The translations under genes were made by a program, and so were the position numbers. This document shows, one piece after another, positions 1 through 10,589 of a DNA stretch of 64,000 nt. Source of the DNA: Megalonaias nervosa (Eukaryota; Mollusca; Bivalvia; Unionida; Unionidae); the NCBI GenBank assembly GCA_016617855.1, contig JAECUM010093658.1, positions 20,666 through 84,665 of the forward strand, written 5' to 3'. A model generated the notes under the pieces. That model was given only the letters and a program-made list of their open reading frames with translations. It was not told the origin of the DNA and did no database searches. The first letter of the stretch is position 1. Every line of letters starts with the position of its first letter.

Positions 1-1
1 A

Positions 2-215
2 TATGTCTGATATAGGGGGAGTGTGTAAGGAGGGGATAAGTCTGAAGCATGGGGACGAGTAAGGAGGAAATATGTCTGAAGCATGCGGAGGGGTAGGGAG
101 GGGATATGTCTGATACAGAGGGATGGGTAAGGAAGAGATATGTCTGATACAGGGGGAGGGGTAAGGAGGGGATATGTCTGATACATGGGGAGGGATAAGG
201 AGGGAGTATGTCAAC
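2..215. repeat. Minisatellite, 34-35 bp unit, about 6 copies
   Basis: The word TATGTCTGA recurs at about 2, 71, 104, 139 and 173, with degenerate copies near 37 and 207, each followed by a G-rich AGGGGTAAGGAGGGG-type tract. The array lies in the intron just upstream of the first visible FTCD exon. It has no coding potential. Confidence 0.85.
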
Positions 216-270
216 ACATATACATCAGTGAGGCAGCTGGCTTAACTAAACATTTTTTGTTTATTTTCAG

Positions 271-432
271 GGTGCTGCATTAGGTGCAATGGTTGGATTT
301 TTGACATATGGTAACAAGAAATTTTATGAGCTGGATGGTAAAATGAGACAGTTGATCCCGCCACTCTACAAAGCCATGAAAGATCTAGTCCCATTTATTG
401 ATGCTGATGCAGCAGCATTCAGTGAATACTTA
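271..432 (+). CDS. FTCD: FTCD exon (cyclodeaminase domain, first in window)
   Basis: Formimidoyltransferase-cyclodeaminase is a bifunctional enzyme of histidine and one-carbon metabolism. It moves the formimino group of formiminoglutamate to tetrahydrofolate and then deaminates it to methenyl-tetrahydrofolate. This exon follows a clear acceptor (TTTATTTTCAG, ending at 270) and ends in phase 0 at a GTAAGA donor at 433. Its 54 residues begin GAALGAMVGFLTYG and include DADAAAF, the conserved aspartate-bearing segment of the cyclodeaminase family. Upstream exons, including all of the formimidoyltransferase domain, lie outside the window. Together the five exons listed here (271-432, 993-1036, 7604-7742, 10494-10589, 14794-14880) total 528 nt, stay in one frame and end in a stop. 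That makes this a credible intact gene end coding for 175 residues. Confidence 0.93.
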
Positions 433-455
433 GTAAGAACATTTGTCAAGAGCAG

Positions 456-516
456 CCATGAAAGATCTAGTTCTATTTATTGATGCTGATGCAGCTTTTA
501 GTAAATACATAGTAAG
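456..516 (+). pseudogene. Partial tandem duplicate of the preceding FTCD exon end, including a second splice donor
   Basis: This intronic stretch repeats the last 20 or so codons of the exon at 271-432 with about 85% identity. It contains GCCATGAAAGATCTAGT, then a DADAAFSKY-like reading, then GTAAGA at 517, matching the donor at 433. It lacks one codon of the original. The frame inherited from the first copy hits a stop at 481-483, so reading through would truncate the protein. It may be inert or a decoy donor. Confidence 0.7.
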
Positions 517-992
517 AAAAGGACCATTGTCAAGAGCCCAGTAGAAATAAGTTGAGTAATTTTAATCAGTAAGATAAGGACAGTGTATGTAGATAATACA
601 AATTGCAAATTAGATTCTGGATGAATATGAGAGGCTGTTGTTTATGGGGTTGATTGTTTTTAGGAGGTTGACTTAAGCGTATTTCTTAAATAATCAGTTT
701 GTCAGTCATTTGAATTCATTATTTATTAGTCAAATGAATCACAAAGAGCAGCATCTCTTGACTAGCTGCTAACCTGACAACATAATTAATAAACTTTCTG
801 AAAAGAATGTCAGTTAGAGCTAAAGCATGTGTGTGTGTTTGTGTGTGTTAAATTCAAAGGGTTGTATTTTAGCATCTTAAAGCAATGCTTATAAATTCTG
901 ACATGCCAGTGAATTTTATTAAAATAATTAGAAACTGCAGACATGTATTTTGTTAAATTGAATCAGAACTGAGTTAAGTTTCTTTCTTACAG
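517..992. other. FTCD intron, no gene seen
   Basis: AT-rich intron with a short TG-rich run at about 827-850. It ends in a good acceptor, a pyrimidine stretch followed by TTACAG at 987-992. Nothing else is recognised. Confidence 0.7.
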
Positions 993-1036
993 TTAGCCAT
1001 GAAATTGCCAAATGCAACAGAGGAAGAAAAAGCTGC
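993..1036 (+). CDS. FTCD: FTCD exon (second in window)
   Basis: A 44-nt exon between the acceptor TTCTTACAG (ends 992) and a GTAAG donor at 1037. It reads LAMKLPNATEEEKA plus two bases of the next codon, so it ends in phase 2. The content matches the short linker of FTCD cyclodeaminase domains after the DADAxAF helix (a xAMRLP...EEK pattern). Small size and perfect phase agreement with both neighbours support it. Confidence 0.9.
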
Positions 1037-1969
1037 GTAAGTTTTATTATTACATTGTCAGAATAATTCAGTATTTTTCAATTTTACATGGCTTCATACT
1101 GCATGAACCATGTGTCTACAAATACTACTGTGTATTAAGAACTACTTTGTAAACAAACCATGCACACTCATCTTGTAGATGCTTTTGGTTGATTAGATTT
1201 GTTTGTAAATGATTTAAATAAGCTGTTTTGTCTGTTTGAAAGTAGAGATGATAATTTAAAGTTAATGATATAGATGAGTTCACTGAGTCACAAACAAAAC
1301 TTCGAAACAAGCAAATGAATAAATGTGATATTGGCAAAATCAGCAACAAACATGAGAGACACAGTAGTTGAAAATACCATTCTGATCATTTAAACAGTTA
1401 TTTCATACATGCCAGCAATTACGCTTTTGGCATACATTACGCTTTTTTTCACTAAATTACGCCTTACACGTAAACATATATGGATTACGTGATTTCGGTA
1501 TATCCCCCTTCCAAAAAAATCAATAATTTGTTTTTTCATTTTTATTAACATCCCATTAATTCCACAGACTGTCTTCTACAAAAGACAGCTTCTACATAAC
1601 TACGATATAAGAGTACACTTGTCCATAGACTTGCATGCACTTTCCTAACAGTATTATGTTCTATTGATAGTGGCTGTCCTATTTCTAGGAAACATGCTGG
1701 TTTCAAGTTTCAAACTTTTGACCTCGGTTTCTATTTATAGCAGCTGTATGGCTTAGTGAGGAGAGAACAGACTGGTTTTCTAATTTGTAATCTTTACTCG
1801 CAGATTCTTTGTTCTAATTCATATTTGGTACAGAACCAGTCTAAGATATTTGGCGCTAAAAGTCAGTCAGATTTATTCAAGTCAATGCATGTGCTAGAGC
1901 AAAAATGTTTTTCAAATAATTTCACAGATGGATTAAATAAAGACGAAAAACCAATTCAGAGATGAATAC

Positions 1970-3120
1970 ATGAATTACATAACACAGCATTCCATTCTAG
2001 GGCAGATTCACATCCATTGCAGGCTGTGTGGAAAGGATTTTAATATTATTCATGGTGGTAAATTTGATGTGGAGCAGCACTTGAAAACTAAAAAAATCTT
2101 GAATTATACTAACTCCAATACAAAGGTAACTTCTTTTTTACACCAAAACTCAATTGTGGACACTAATGTTATAAATGCAGTGTTATTTACTGAGTTCTTA
2201 ATAGAACACGGACTACCCCTAGCAGTGGAAGTCTATGTTGGTCCTTTGATCAAACGGATGTTTCCTGATTCCAAAATTGCAGAATACTGTGCATGTGCAA
2301 GAGCAAAATCATCTAATATTATTCAGTTTTTAGCTGAAGATACTTCACTTAAAATTGCAGAAGCCATGAAAATTGGGTTGTTTAGTATTGCCACAGATGG
2401 GAGTAGTAATTATGATGACAAAAAGTTGTACTCAATCTTTGTAAGAGACTTTGACAATGAAAAGGACAAAGTCAGGATGCTCTTATTTCATTACCAGAAT
2501 TAACAGTAATTTCCACTGTAGAAAACATTTTTGATTTGCATAATAATGTTTTGAATAAACATGATATAAACTGGCAGAACTGTATGGGGTTTTCAGCTAA
2601 TAATGCATCAGTGATAACTGGAATTCATAAAGGAGTTGCATTCTGTATTTTGAAAAATATCTCATCAGTGTACAGGTTGTCCCTATCATTTGATGCACCT
2701 TGCTGCATGAAAGGCTGCCAATAAATTAGAAGGAGAATGCCTGAAGTATCAAGTTGACATTCTACCTAACAATGTACTTCATGCGGACAGAATTGATTTT
2801 TTTCATCTTACTTCCCAGCTAACGACCCAACAACTGGAAGATATAAAACTCCTCTTCTTTGTCAGGTTATGAAAGGAATATTGGTTCTTTACCATTCGAA
2901 TGCTGACAGTGAGAGATTGTTCTGTATTGTTAACAAAAATAAAACTGAATTCAGATCCAGGCTCAGTAATCTAGTACTTAGTGCTCTACTGGTGTGGAAG
3001 ACATTCGTAGTCTCAACTGGTACAAAGTGTTTTGAAATGCAACATAAGAGTCTGTTGCTTTTTAAATCTAAAAGTGCTACATATGAAAACTTGAAGGTAA
3101 TTGATGTTAAAAGACAATAA
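1970..3120 (+). pseudogene. Degenerate hAT-superfamily transposase in an FTCD intron
   Basis: The first open stretch (1970-2503) starts with a BED/TTF-like zinc-binding pattern (CRLCGKDF followed by a late His). It continues with helical sequence containing IATDGSSNYDDKK, which resembles the catalytic-core start of hAT transposases. The second (2536-2724, another frame) and a third run on from it. The last (2869-3120) contains HSNADSERLF followed by RSRLSNLVLSALL, the usual signature of the hAT C-terminal dimerisation region. Frameshifts near 2500 and 2725 and several stops show decay. Subterminal ATTACGCTTTT / GGATTACACTTTTT words occur on both flanks (about 1420-1490 and 3175-3235) in the same orientation. 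No convincing terminal inverted repeat or 8-bp target duplication was found, so the edges are open. It lies in the long intron between FTCD exons 993-1036 and 7604-7742. Confidence 0.75.
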
Positions 3121-4238
3121 GGGTCAAAAAAATCATTTTGTACATATGCTTATTGAATTTGTATCTTGTTATATATGGATTACTCATTTTCTTTTTGGAT
3201 TACTTTTTTTGTCCACTTGGATTACACTTTTTCCACACCAGGGGTTGGAATGTATGTTATTTAGGAGAAATATATGTAACTTTTCACAAAATTTTTAGAA
3301 TGGTTTAGACTATGACCAGTGCTCTCTAGGATCTATAAAAATAGCATAGTAAGGCATATTGAGGCCAAGGCTATCACATATCTTTGAGGGGCATACCATT
3401 TTCCAAGTCAGTAAAAACAATAAATTTGAGGAAAAAATGCAACTTAAGGTTTTAGTACAAAACTAAGAGCATCAGAACCAATAAGCCAAGATGACATAAA
3501 AGTATTATTCCTTTTGGCTATACAGACTATGTTGTAATTTTCCCCATTTAACTATTCTGATTCAGTGTTAGGCTGGCAATAGAAAGACATACACTGTATG
3601 ATACAGGTCATATCTGGGGTCCCTCCAACAGCAAGTATGTAAGTGACAGGGCATAAACATATGTCTTCTTTAGCTGGTAATAAGAATAGCAATAAATATA
3701 CTTATATTTCATATTTATGCATCTTGAAAATTTCATAAAAATATACTTTCTTAGTTCTGCAAATCCGAATGACCAATGTCATGGAAAACCTGATACACAC
3801 TGAAATTGTACTGTAATTTCGACTACATTTCCAACTGAAATCTCATTCCTTTTATTGCTCTGAATTGACCCAATAAATCCAGTCCATCTTAAGCAGAAAA
3901 GCAGAATTGAGTTGTATCAATAAAAAGACAAAATTGATCCATTCCACACCAATTGAAAAAGTTGTTTCAATGTGCATTCATTCGAAATATGACTCTAAAT
4001 TTCAATTTTAAGTAGACCAAGACGAGAATCTTTTAAATCTAATGTTGAGCGCTTGACAAAGTGCAGATGTCACTGTGCGGTGCTACATGCACATTAATAT
4101 TGTTACTGTGTATTTTTTAATCTATGGTTGTGTATTTATTTTGAAATACAGCATAAATTCAATTACTTTGTTTTTTTGTCATGTATTCCTTTCTTATTAA
4201 GCCTTAGGTAGAAAAATGAAATGAGTATATAATAAAAA
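3121..4238. other. Intronic sequence, no gene seen
   Basis: AT-rich sequence inside the FTCD intron following the hAT relic. No coding exon, RNA gene or clear repeat was recognised. Confidence 0.6.
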
Positions 4239-4359
4239 GGTGATTGCATTTGTATGGGAAAATAATAACATTTTTTCAGACTAATACTGCACTCCCAAGG
4301 CAGTGCAGTATTACTTATCAAAAAACTCATTCATATTTTCCCATACAAATACAGTAACC
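4239..4359. mobile_element. MITE-like inverted repeat element, about 120 bp
   Basis: The left arm (4239-4266) reads GGTGATTGCATTTGTATGGG, then AAAATA. The right arm (4332-4359) is its inverted counterpart with few mismatches. Between them lies an inner hairpin, ACTGCACT...AGTGCAGT. The structure is that of a small foldback or MITE. No protein is encoded, and a target duplication is not obvious. Confidence 0.7.
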
Positions 4360-4802
4360 TGTAACTACTTTATCTAATATTTTAGGTATATCTTAGGTTG
4401 GGGGATTAGGTATATCTTTGGTTTGGGTATATCCAATACCCACAAAAACACTTGTGCACAAATCCTTGTGTGTATATATGTACAAACTTCAATAGTTCTA
4501 TTATGTAGTGTAATCTCCAGCTAATTTATATAGATACTATCTGCAAAATGAACACTGGCAAATTTATGCAATATACATACTAAATTGCAAAATGAACACT
4601 GGCTAATTTATATGATGATACTATCTGCAAAGTGAAGTCTGGCTAATTTATGCAGTGTACATGCTATCTATAAAACAAATATAAGACAAGCTTCAAAAGA
4701 AGATTCAGACCTAGAATACAAATTTTGAGCTTCATTCTGTCATCGTTGTTACTTCACTAAATGTAGGAATATTACTGAGGCTGTTCTTATGACCCTGTTC
4801 TG

Positions 4803-6177
4803 CAAGACCATTTACATGTGACTCATATAGTTATTCACAACCCAAGACCATGTACATTTAACTCCAATAGTTATTCACTAACCAAGACCATGTACATGGG
4901 ATTTCAAATAGTTGTTCACTAAGACCATGTACATGTGATTCAAATATGTATTCACTACCCAAGACCATGTACATGTAATTAAAATACATATTCACTACCC
5001 AAGACCATGTATGTGTGACTCAAATAGTTACTCACTACCCTAGACCATGTACATGTGACCCAAATAGTTATTCACTGCCAAGACCATGTATATGTGACTC
5101 AAATAGTTATTCACAACCCAAGACCATGTACATGTGACTCAAATAGTTATTCGCTACCCAAGACCATGTACATGTGATTCAAATACTTATTCACTAAGAC
5201 CACGTACATGTGGCTAAAATAGTTACTCATGACCCAAGACCATGTACATGTGATTCAAAAACATATTCACTACCCAAGACCATGTATGTGTGATGCAAAT
5301 AGTTACTCACTACCCAAGACCATGTACATGTGACTCCAATAGTTATTCACTACCAAGACCATGTATATGTGACTCAAATAGTTATTCACAACCCAAGACC
5401 ATGTACATGTGACTCCAATAGTTATTCATTACCCAAGACCATGTAATGTGATTCAAATACATATTCACTACCCAAGACCATGTATGTGTGACTCCAATAG
5501 TTACTCACTACCCAAGACCATGTACATGTGATTCAAATACTTATTTATTAAGACCATGTACATGTGACACAAATAGTTACTCATGACCCAAGACCATGTA
5601 CATGTGACTCAAATATGTATTCACTACCCAAGACCATGTACATGTGATTCAAATACGTATTCACTACCCAAGACTATGTATGTGTGACTCAAATAGTTAC
5701 TCACTACTGAAGACCATGTACATGTGACTCCAGTAGTTATTCACTACCCAAGACCACATACACGTGACTCCAATAGTTATTCACTACCCAGGACCAGGTG
5801 CATGTGACTCCAATAGTTATTCACTATGCAAGACGATGTGCATGCAGATCATATACTTATTCTCTACCTAAGATCATGTACATGTGTCTTGTATACTTAT
5901 TCACTACCTATGACCATGTACATGTGACTCGTATACCTATTCACTGCCCAAGACCATGTACATGTGACTCAAATAGTCATTCACTACCCAAGACCATAAA
6001 CATGTGACTCCAATAGTTATTCATTACCCAAGACCATGTACATGTGACTCCAATGACCATGTATGTGTGACTTCAGTAGTTACTCACTACCCAAGACCAT
6101 GTATATGTGACTCGTATACTTATTCACTACCCATGACCATGTACATGTGACTTCAGTAGTTATTCACTGCCCAAGAC
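4803..6177. repeat. Minisatellite, about 40 bp unit, roughly 34 copies
   Basis: The unit begins CAAGACCATGTACATGTGAC and continues TCAAATAGTTATTCACTACC. It is repeated head to tail with substitutions and some 36-bp short copies. Copies average about 90% identity to the consensus by eye. Short open frames inside it are repeat artefacts. Confidence 0.95.
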
Positions 6178-6573
6178 ATTTTATTCTGATTTACCACACA
6201 ATCTTCATATAAAATATCACATACAACCTTGTATATCTTCAGACATTGAGAGAAGTAACCTGCATATTTATGATGCAAGGAGCAGCTTGCTGTATGACAA
6301 AAGCAACTGTAACTTTCAATCTAGTATATTGAGTTAGTAGTACATAACATCACATGCATGAAGCAGTTGTCCTTTGCTGACATGTTATAGGTTTCTAGTC
6401 TGAGAATCTGTAATAAATGGACTCTGTGCATCAACTTTAATCCCTGTATTCAATACAATTGGCATGTGAAATTCTGATTAAATATATTAAACAAACATAC
6501 ATAAATACAATACTGATATATTGCAGCAATATATAGATATACAATATTGATATGTTACACCCACAAACAAAAG

Positions 6574-7110
6574 TATTGATATATTACATCAGTATAGACA
6601 TACAGTATTACGATATTACACCAAGATAGAGATATAAATATTGATATATTACATCAGTATAGACATACAGTATTACGATATTACACCAAGATAGAGATAT
6701 AAATATTGATATATTACATCAGTATAGACATACAGTATTACGATATTACACCAAGATAGAGATATAAATGTTGATATATTACATCAGTATAGACATACAG
6801 TATTACGATATTACACCAAGATAGAGATATAAATGTTGATATATTACATCAGTATAGACATACAGTATTACGATATTACACCAAGATAGAGATATAAATA
6901 TTGATATATTACATCAGTATAGACATACAGTATTACGATATTACACCAAGATAGAGATATAAATGTTGATATATTACATCAGTATAGACATACAGTATTA
7001 CGATATTACACCAAGATAGAGATATAAATGTTGATATATTACATCAGTATAGACATACAGTATTATGATATTACACCAAGATAGAGATATAAATGTTGAT
7101 ATATTACACC
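6574..7110. repeat. Tandem repeat, 65 bp unit, about 8 copies
   Basis: The unit begins TATTGATATATTACATCAGT and runs 65 bp. It is repeated about eight times with almost no divergence (TATAAATA versus TATAAATG variants), which suggests recent homogenisation. It is a true tandem repeat with no unique spacers, so it is not a CRISPR array. Confidence 0.95.
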
Positions 7111-7141
7111 AACATACAGACATACAGTACTGATATACTTA

Positions 7142-7329
7142 TTAGGGCTATTCTAGTAAAACAAACTTGGTACCAAGGGAAGGCACTTTTAATGTGGGGT
7201 AGTCACCCATGGATGCAGTTTTGTATTATTTTCATATGAATTCTCTGAGTAACAAGAGTACCCTGGCATATATTTTTTAAAAAGTGCCTTCCCTGGGTGC
7301 CATGTATGTTTAAATGGATTAGCCCTTAA
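7142..7329. mobile_element. MITE-like element with about 50-bp terminal inverted repeats
   Basis: The left end TTAGGGCTATTCTAGTAAAAC...GGGAAGGCACTTTT mirrors the right end AAAAAGTGCCTTCCC...GTTTAAATGGATTAGCCCTTAA. The arms are about 48 nt with scattered mismatches around a 90-nt centre. It is non-coding and therefore a non-autonomous DNA transposon derivative. The superfamily is unknown; a TTA or TTAA-like flank is seen but not decisive. Confidence 0.8.
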
Positions 7330-7603
7330 TCAGATTTACTGATACCAGTCTTAATATGTAAGAATTGTGATTTGAATATGTACCTCTTGTATTACAATTA
7401 CTAGCCTAGAAATACAACATGAAACCCCGCCACCCCCCCCACCCCGCCAGTATTAGTCCAGGAAAGCCATCATGGTTTGTCCACTGGCAAGGCACTTGAC
7501 TTGTACTACCTTGCAACAGTTAAACCTTTCATGTCATGATCTTCTGTTACATACAAAACCAAATGATGTATCATATTTTTATCAAGTAAATTGTATTTCC
7601 CAG

Positions 7604-7742
7604 GCGTGAGAAGGCAATGCAGGAAGGTTTGTGTACAGCTATACAGGTTCCTCAAACGGTCTCCAAAATCGCCAACTCCATGTGGCCGTATTTGATTGAC
7701 CTGGCTGCAGTAGGAAATATCAATTGCAGGTCAGATCTTCAG
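7604..7742 (+). CDS. FTCD: FTCD exon (third in window)
   Basis: A 139-nt exon with acceptor TATTTCCCAG (ends 7603) and donor GTATGA at 7743. It completes the split Ala codon of the previous exon, then reads REKAMQEGLCTAIQVPQT..., with SMWPYLIDLAAVGN and CRSDLQ towards the end. The VP-T-x6-W-P and GN-x-x-CRSDLQ patterns are characteristic of FTCD cyclodeaminase domains, a helical bundle that acts as a homo-octamer in the cytosol. The frame is open throughout and the exon ends in phase 0. Confidence 0.95.
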
Positions 7743-8551
7743 GTATGATGAAAGTGGCTTTGTTCAATATGTATGTAAGTACATCCAGACTCAGAGAACT
7801 AAAGAGGTGAATAAAACTGTCCGAAAGTGAAAATTCATATAAGAAAGAAAATCAGTTTACAAATAATCAAACTTTGTTTTCTTAATTTGAGTTTTACTAC
7901 TATAATTCTGAACACTATAAAATTTAGATGAGGTTTAACATGAAAACTTTTTAAAAAAACTTGGAAGAGTACTCTTGTCATGATAATAGATCACTTTAGC
8001 TCAGAATTTGAAGTTCAAAGAAGTATTCACCAAGATAATGTATTGAAATTATTTGAGGAAGAGAACTTATTGCTCAATGGCTTGGTGCTTAATAAGAAAG
8101 CAAAGAATTTCTCGGTAAATATAACCTTACAATATTTTAATGTTTGATATATCAATAAATACATTTTATGAGGTTTTCAGTATTCATTAAAATGCAATAA
8201 TTGCTCAGATCATTAGCATTTGTTTCTGTTAAATTGTATTTTGATCCTGTGTTTGTGTGTGCTAGCAGATATATAGTTTGAAGTTAGATAATATTTGGAA
8301 CCAGTTTACATACACCTAGGTGATTTGAATTCATCTGAAAATTACTTTTAATTCTTTTAAGGTTTCTTGTTATATATTAAAAATTATCATTTCATAACCA
8401 TTTTGGGAATACTAGTGGACAGAGCGAGGTTCAGTTTGTCAAACAGTTGCAGAACGTATGGTCACATTGTCTAAACTTTTAGGGGTCATTTTACCTTAAC
8501 TCATGGCATCCTTGCCTACACATAGTTGATTATTAAGACAACTATTCTCGT
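7743..8551. other. FTCD intron, no gene seen
   Basis: AT-rich intron without recognisable genes or strong repeats. Confidence 0.6.
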
Positions 8552-8618
8552 CCACAGCATGCATGACTGTCTCACCTATTAACATCAGGTAGCTGATTAA
8601 GTTTCACTTTCACTGCAG
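8552..8618. repeat. Isolated copy of a 60-bp tandem unit, split from its array by an insertion
   Basis: It begins CCACAGCATGCATGACTGTC and matches the tandem units at 10018-10201. The sequence between the two sites (8626-10010) is an inverted-repeat element, so this copy was probably separated by that insertion. Confidence 0.75.
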
Positions 8619-8625
8619 GTTTACA

Positions 8626-10010
8626 GTCAAAACATACCCAAACCGAAACATACCCAAGTCAATAGGTTCACAAACCAAACTTTACCCAAGTCAAAATGTA
8701 CCCAAACAGAAACATACCAAAGTCAAAACATACCTAAATTAAAACTTTACCCAAACTCACTTTAAATAATGACGTAATTTTAGTGTATTGTGTTTCAGAT
8801 GACAGTGACAGGCATGACAAGCAATGGAAATTAACAGTAGCAATGGAACTGTACTATGTTATAATCTAGCTCCAATGTTCATTAAGAAATACATCTTTAA
8901 GTTAAGAAGTATCGTTTGAATATAATTTTGTTTTTAATTGCTTCATGTGTTTTAACCACTACTCAAATACACACAATTCAGAAATTATTAAAGTCAGTTT
9001 TGAAAATTAATTCTATTTTCTACTTTGCAATACAACCAGAGATATATAAATATGTCTGATGATTAAAAATGTCTTTCAGTTTTTTTAAAGTTAAAAACAC
9101 AAAAAATAATTTCCATTGCATCTTTATTTCCACTGTGTTCCATTTTTCCATTGCATATTTTAGTCATACCAGCTTGAATCATCAGCGGTAATTTTCTTCA
9201 GCATCTCTTTTTGTTAAATACTATTGATTTTAAGGAGTAATATAAAATATTTAGCTGCATTTAAAACCCATGTATTCCTACAAACTTTTAGATTAATCAG
9301 ATCAGCTGAGCTTGAAAAATTAAACATGTACAATCAACCCAAATCCAAAATAATGTTTGGCAGAGATGGTAATTATCATAAAAAGTTCACTGGCCAACAA
9401 TTTTCTTGTATTATGTGGTCTTGCATCTGTTTGCATGGAAGTCCTTTAAAATGCAATTATTACATTGATCAGATTTATCACTTACCAACAATTGAACTGG
9501 AAATATTTGATGACTCATGTGCAAGAAAACACCTAAATCCAGTTTAATTTATGGTTCTTCTCTGCTGTCTGTATTTTCAGCATTTTTGGATCATGAGCAG
9601 TTAACTGTCACAGCAGTAACTGAGTCACGTATACATGATGTCACTGTCATAACTTCTACACCTGCATTACTTTGATCTTTGTGGGAATTATCATCACAAA
9701 GTGTGCTTGCTGACAATCAGCTTATGACTCCTGTATGTATGATGTTGTCACTCTCATTACTTCTATGCATGCATTACTTTGATCTTTATGGAAAATGCTT
9801 GCCGACAATAGGCTAGCTATAGACTGTAATCTAAAAAAAATCTGTGCTTTTTCACAACTTACTGAGGAGAACTTTAAACATATGAAACTAAAGCAGTAAA
9901 TGTCAGAACATCATGTTGGGCCTTTCTTTCATTGAGGTAGTTTTTTAATTTGGGTATGTTTAGACTTGTACGTTTTGATTTGGTATGTTTCAGTTTGGGA
10001 ACGTTTTGAC
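8626..10010. mobile_element. 1.4 kb inverted-repeat element with short subterminal repeats
   Basis: The left end starts GTCAAAACATACCCAAAC and carries at least eight AAAACATACCCAAA-type words to about 8760. The right end (about 9949-10010) is the inverse, GTTTGGGAACGTTTTGAC, with the same word in reverse orientation. The terminal repeats match over about 30 bp with few mismatches. The interior includes an open stretch of 107 codons (9224-9547) without recognisable motifs. The element sits inside a 60-bp tandem array, which gives a clean pre-insertion state. A non-autonomous DNA transposon is the best guess. Confidence 0.7.
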
Positions 10011-10017
10011 CCGTTTC

Positions 10018-10201
10018 CCCACAGCACACAAGACTGTCTCAGTTAACATCAGGTGGCTGATTCAGATAATGTTTCAGTTCCACAGCTCACATGACTGTCC
10101 CACCTAACATTTAGTGGATGATTCAGGTAAACTTTAAATTCCACAGCACACATGACTGTCCCACCTAACATTTAGTGGATGATTAAAACAACTGTTCATC
10201 T
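10018..10201. repeat. Tandem repeat, about 61 bp unit, 3 copies
   Basis: Units start CCACAGCACACAAGACTGTC (10018), CCACAGCTCACATGACTGTC (10080) and CCACAGCACACATGACTGTC (10141). A fourth copy is displaced to 8552-8618. Confidence 0.85.
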
Positions 10202-10224
10202 CCATTATCCTAAAACTATCCAGT

Positions 10225-10480
10225 ATGTAATGCATATTTCACTCAATGCATTGCCCTCACAAACATACTAAACCAATCCTATCTGTACTGCACATGCCCC
10301 CCTCACTGCATTGCTCTCACACAATCACTGAAAAATATGTTATATTTAATGCACAATTCTCTCGTGGCATTGCTCTCGCACACTTGTTAAAAAGTATCAT
10401 ATATGAACCTCACATTTATCTCATTGCTTTGCTCTCACACACTTATTACAAATATTGGATCAGTATTGAATGCACATGTA
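10225..10480. repeat. Degenerate tandem repeat, about 65-70 bp unit, 4 copies
   Basis: Each copy carries a TGCACAT-like word followed by CATTGCTCTCACACA-type sequence and an AT-rich tail. Divergence between copies is high. The array abuts the next FTCD exon. Confidence 0.6.
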
Positions 10481-10493
10481 TTTTGTTTTTCAG

Positions 10494-10589
10494 GTGGGTG
10501 CCAAAACTCTGGAGACAGCAGTTTGGGGAACATACTTCAATGTGAAGACAAACCTGTCAAATGTTAAGGATGAAGAATTTAAATCAAGG
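10494..10589 (+). CDS. FTCD: FTCD exon (fourth in window)
   Basis: A 96-nt exon, phase 0 at both ends. The acceptor is TTTTGTTTTTCAG (ends 10493) and the donor GTACAG starts at 10590. It encodes 32 residues starting VGAKTLETAVWGTYFNV and ending KDEEFKSR. The A-K-x-LE-x-x-V-x-G-x-YFNV-x-x-NL pattern is the conserved late cyclodeaminase segment of FTCD. All codons are open and the phase fits exons three and five. Confidence 0.95.

Noticed and set aside
3230..3260. CAGGGGTTGG as a hAT terminal inverted repeat
   Set aside because: No inverted partner was found at the left flank and no 8-bp duplication.
5798..6007. 69-codon frame in the 40-bp minisatellite
   Set aside because: Repeat-derived, with no independent support.
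6574..7110. Regular 65-bp repeats resembling a CRISPR array
   Set aside because: There are no unique spacers, the whole unit is repeated, and the genome is eukaryotic.
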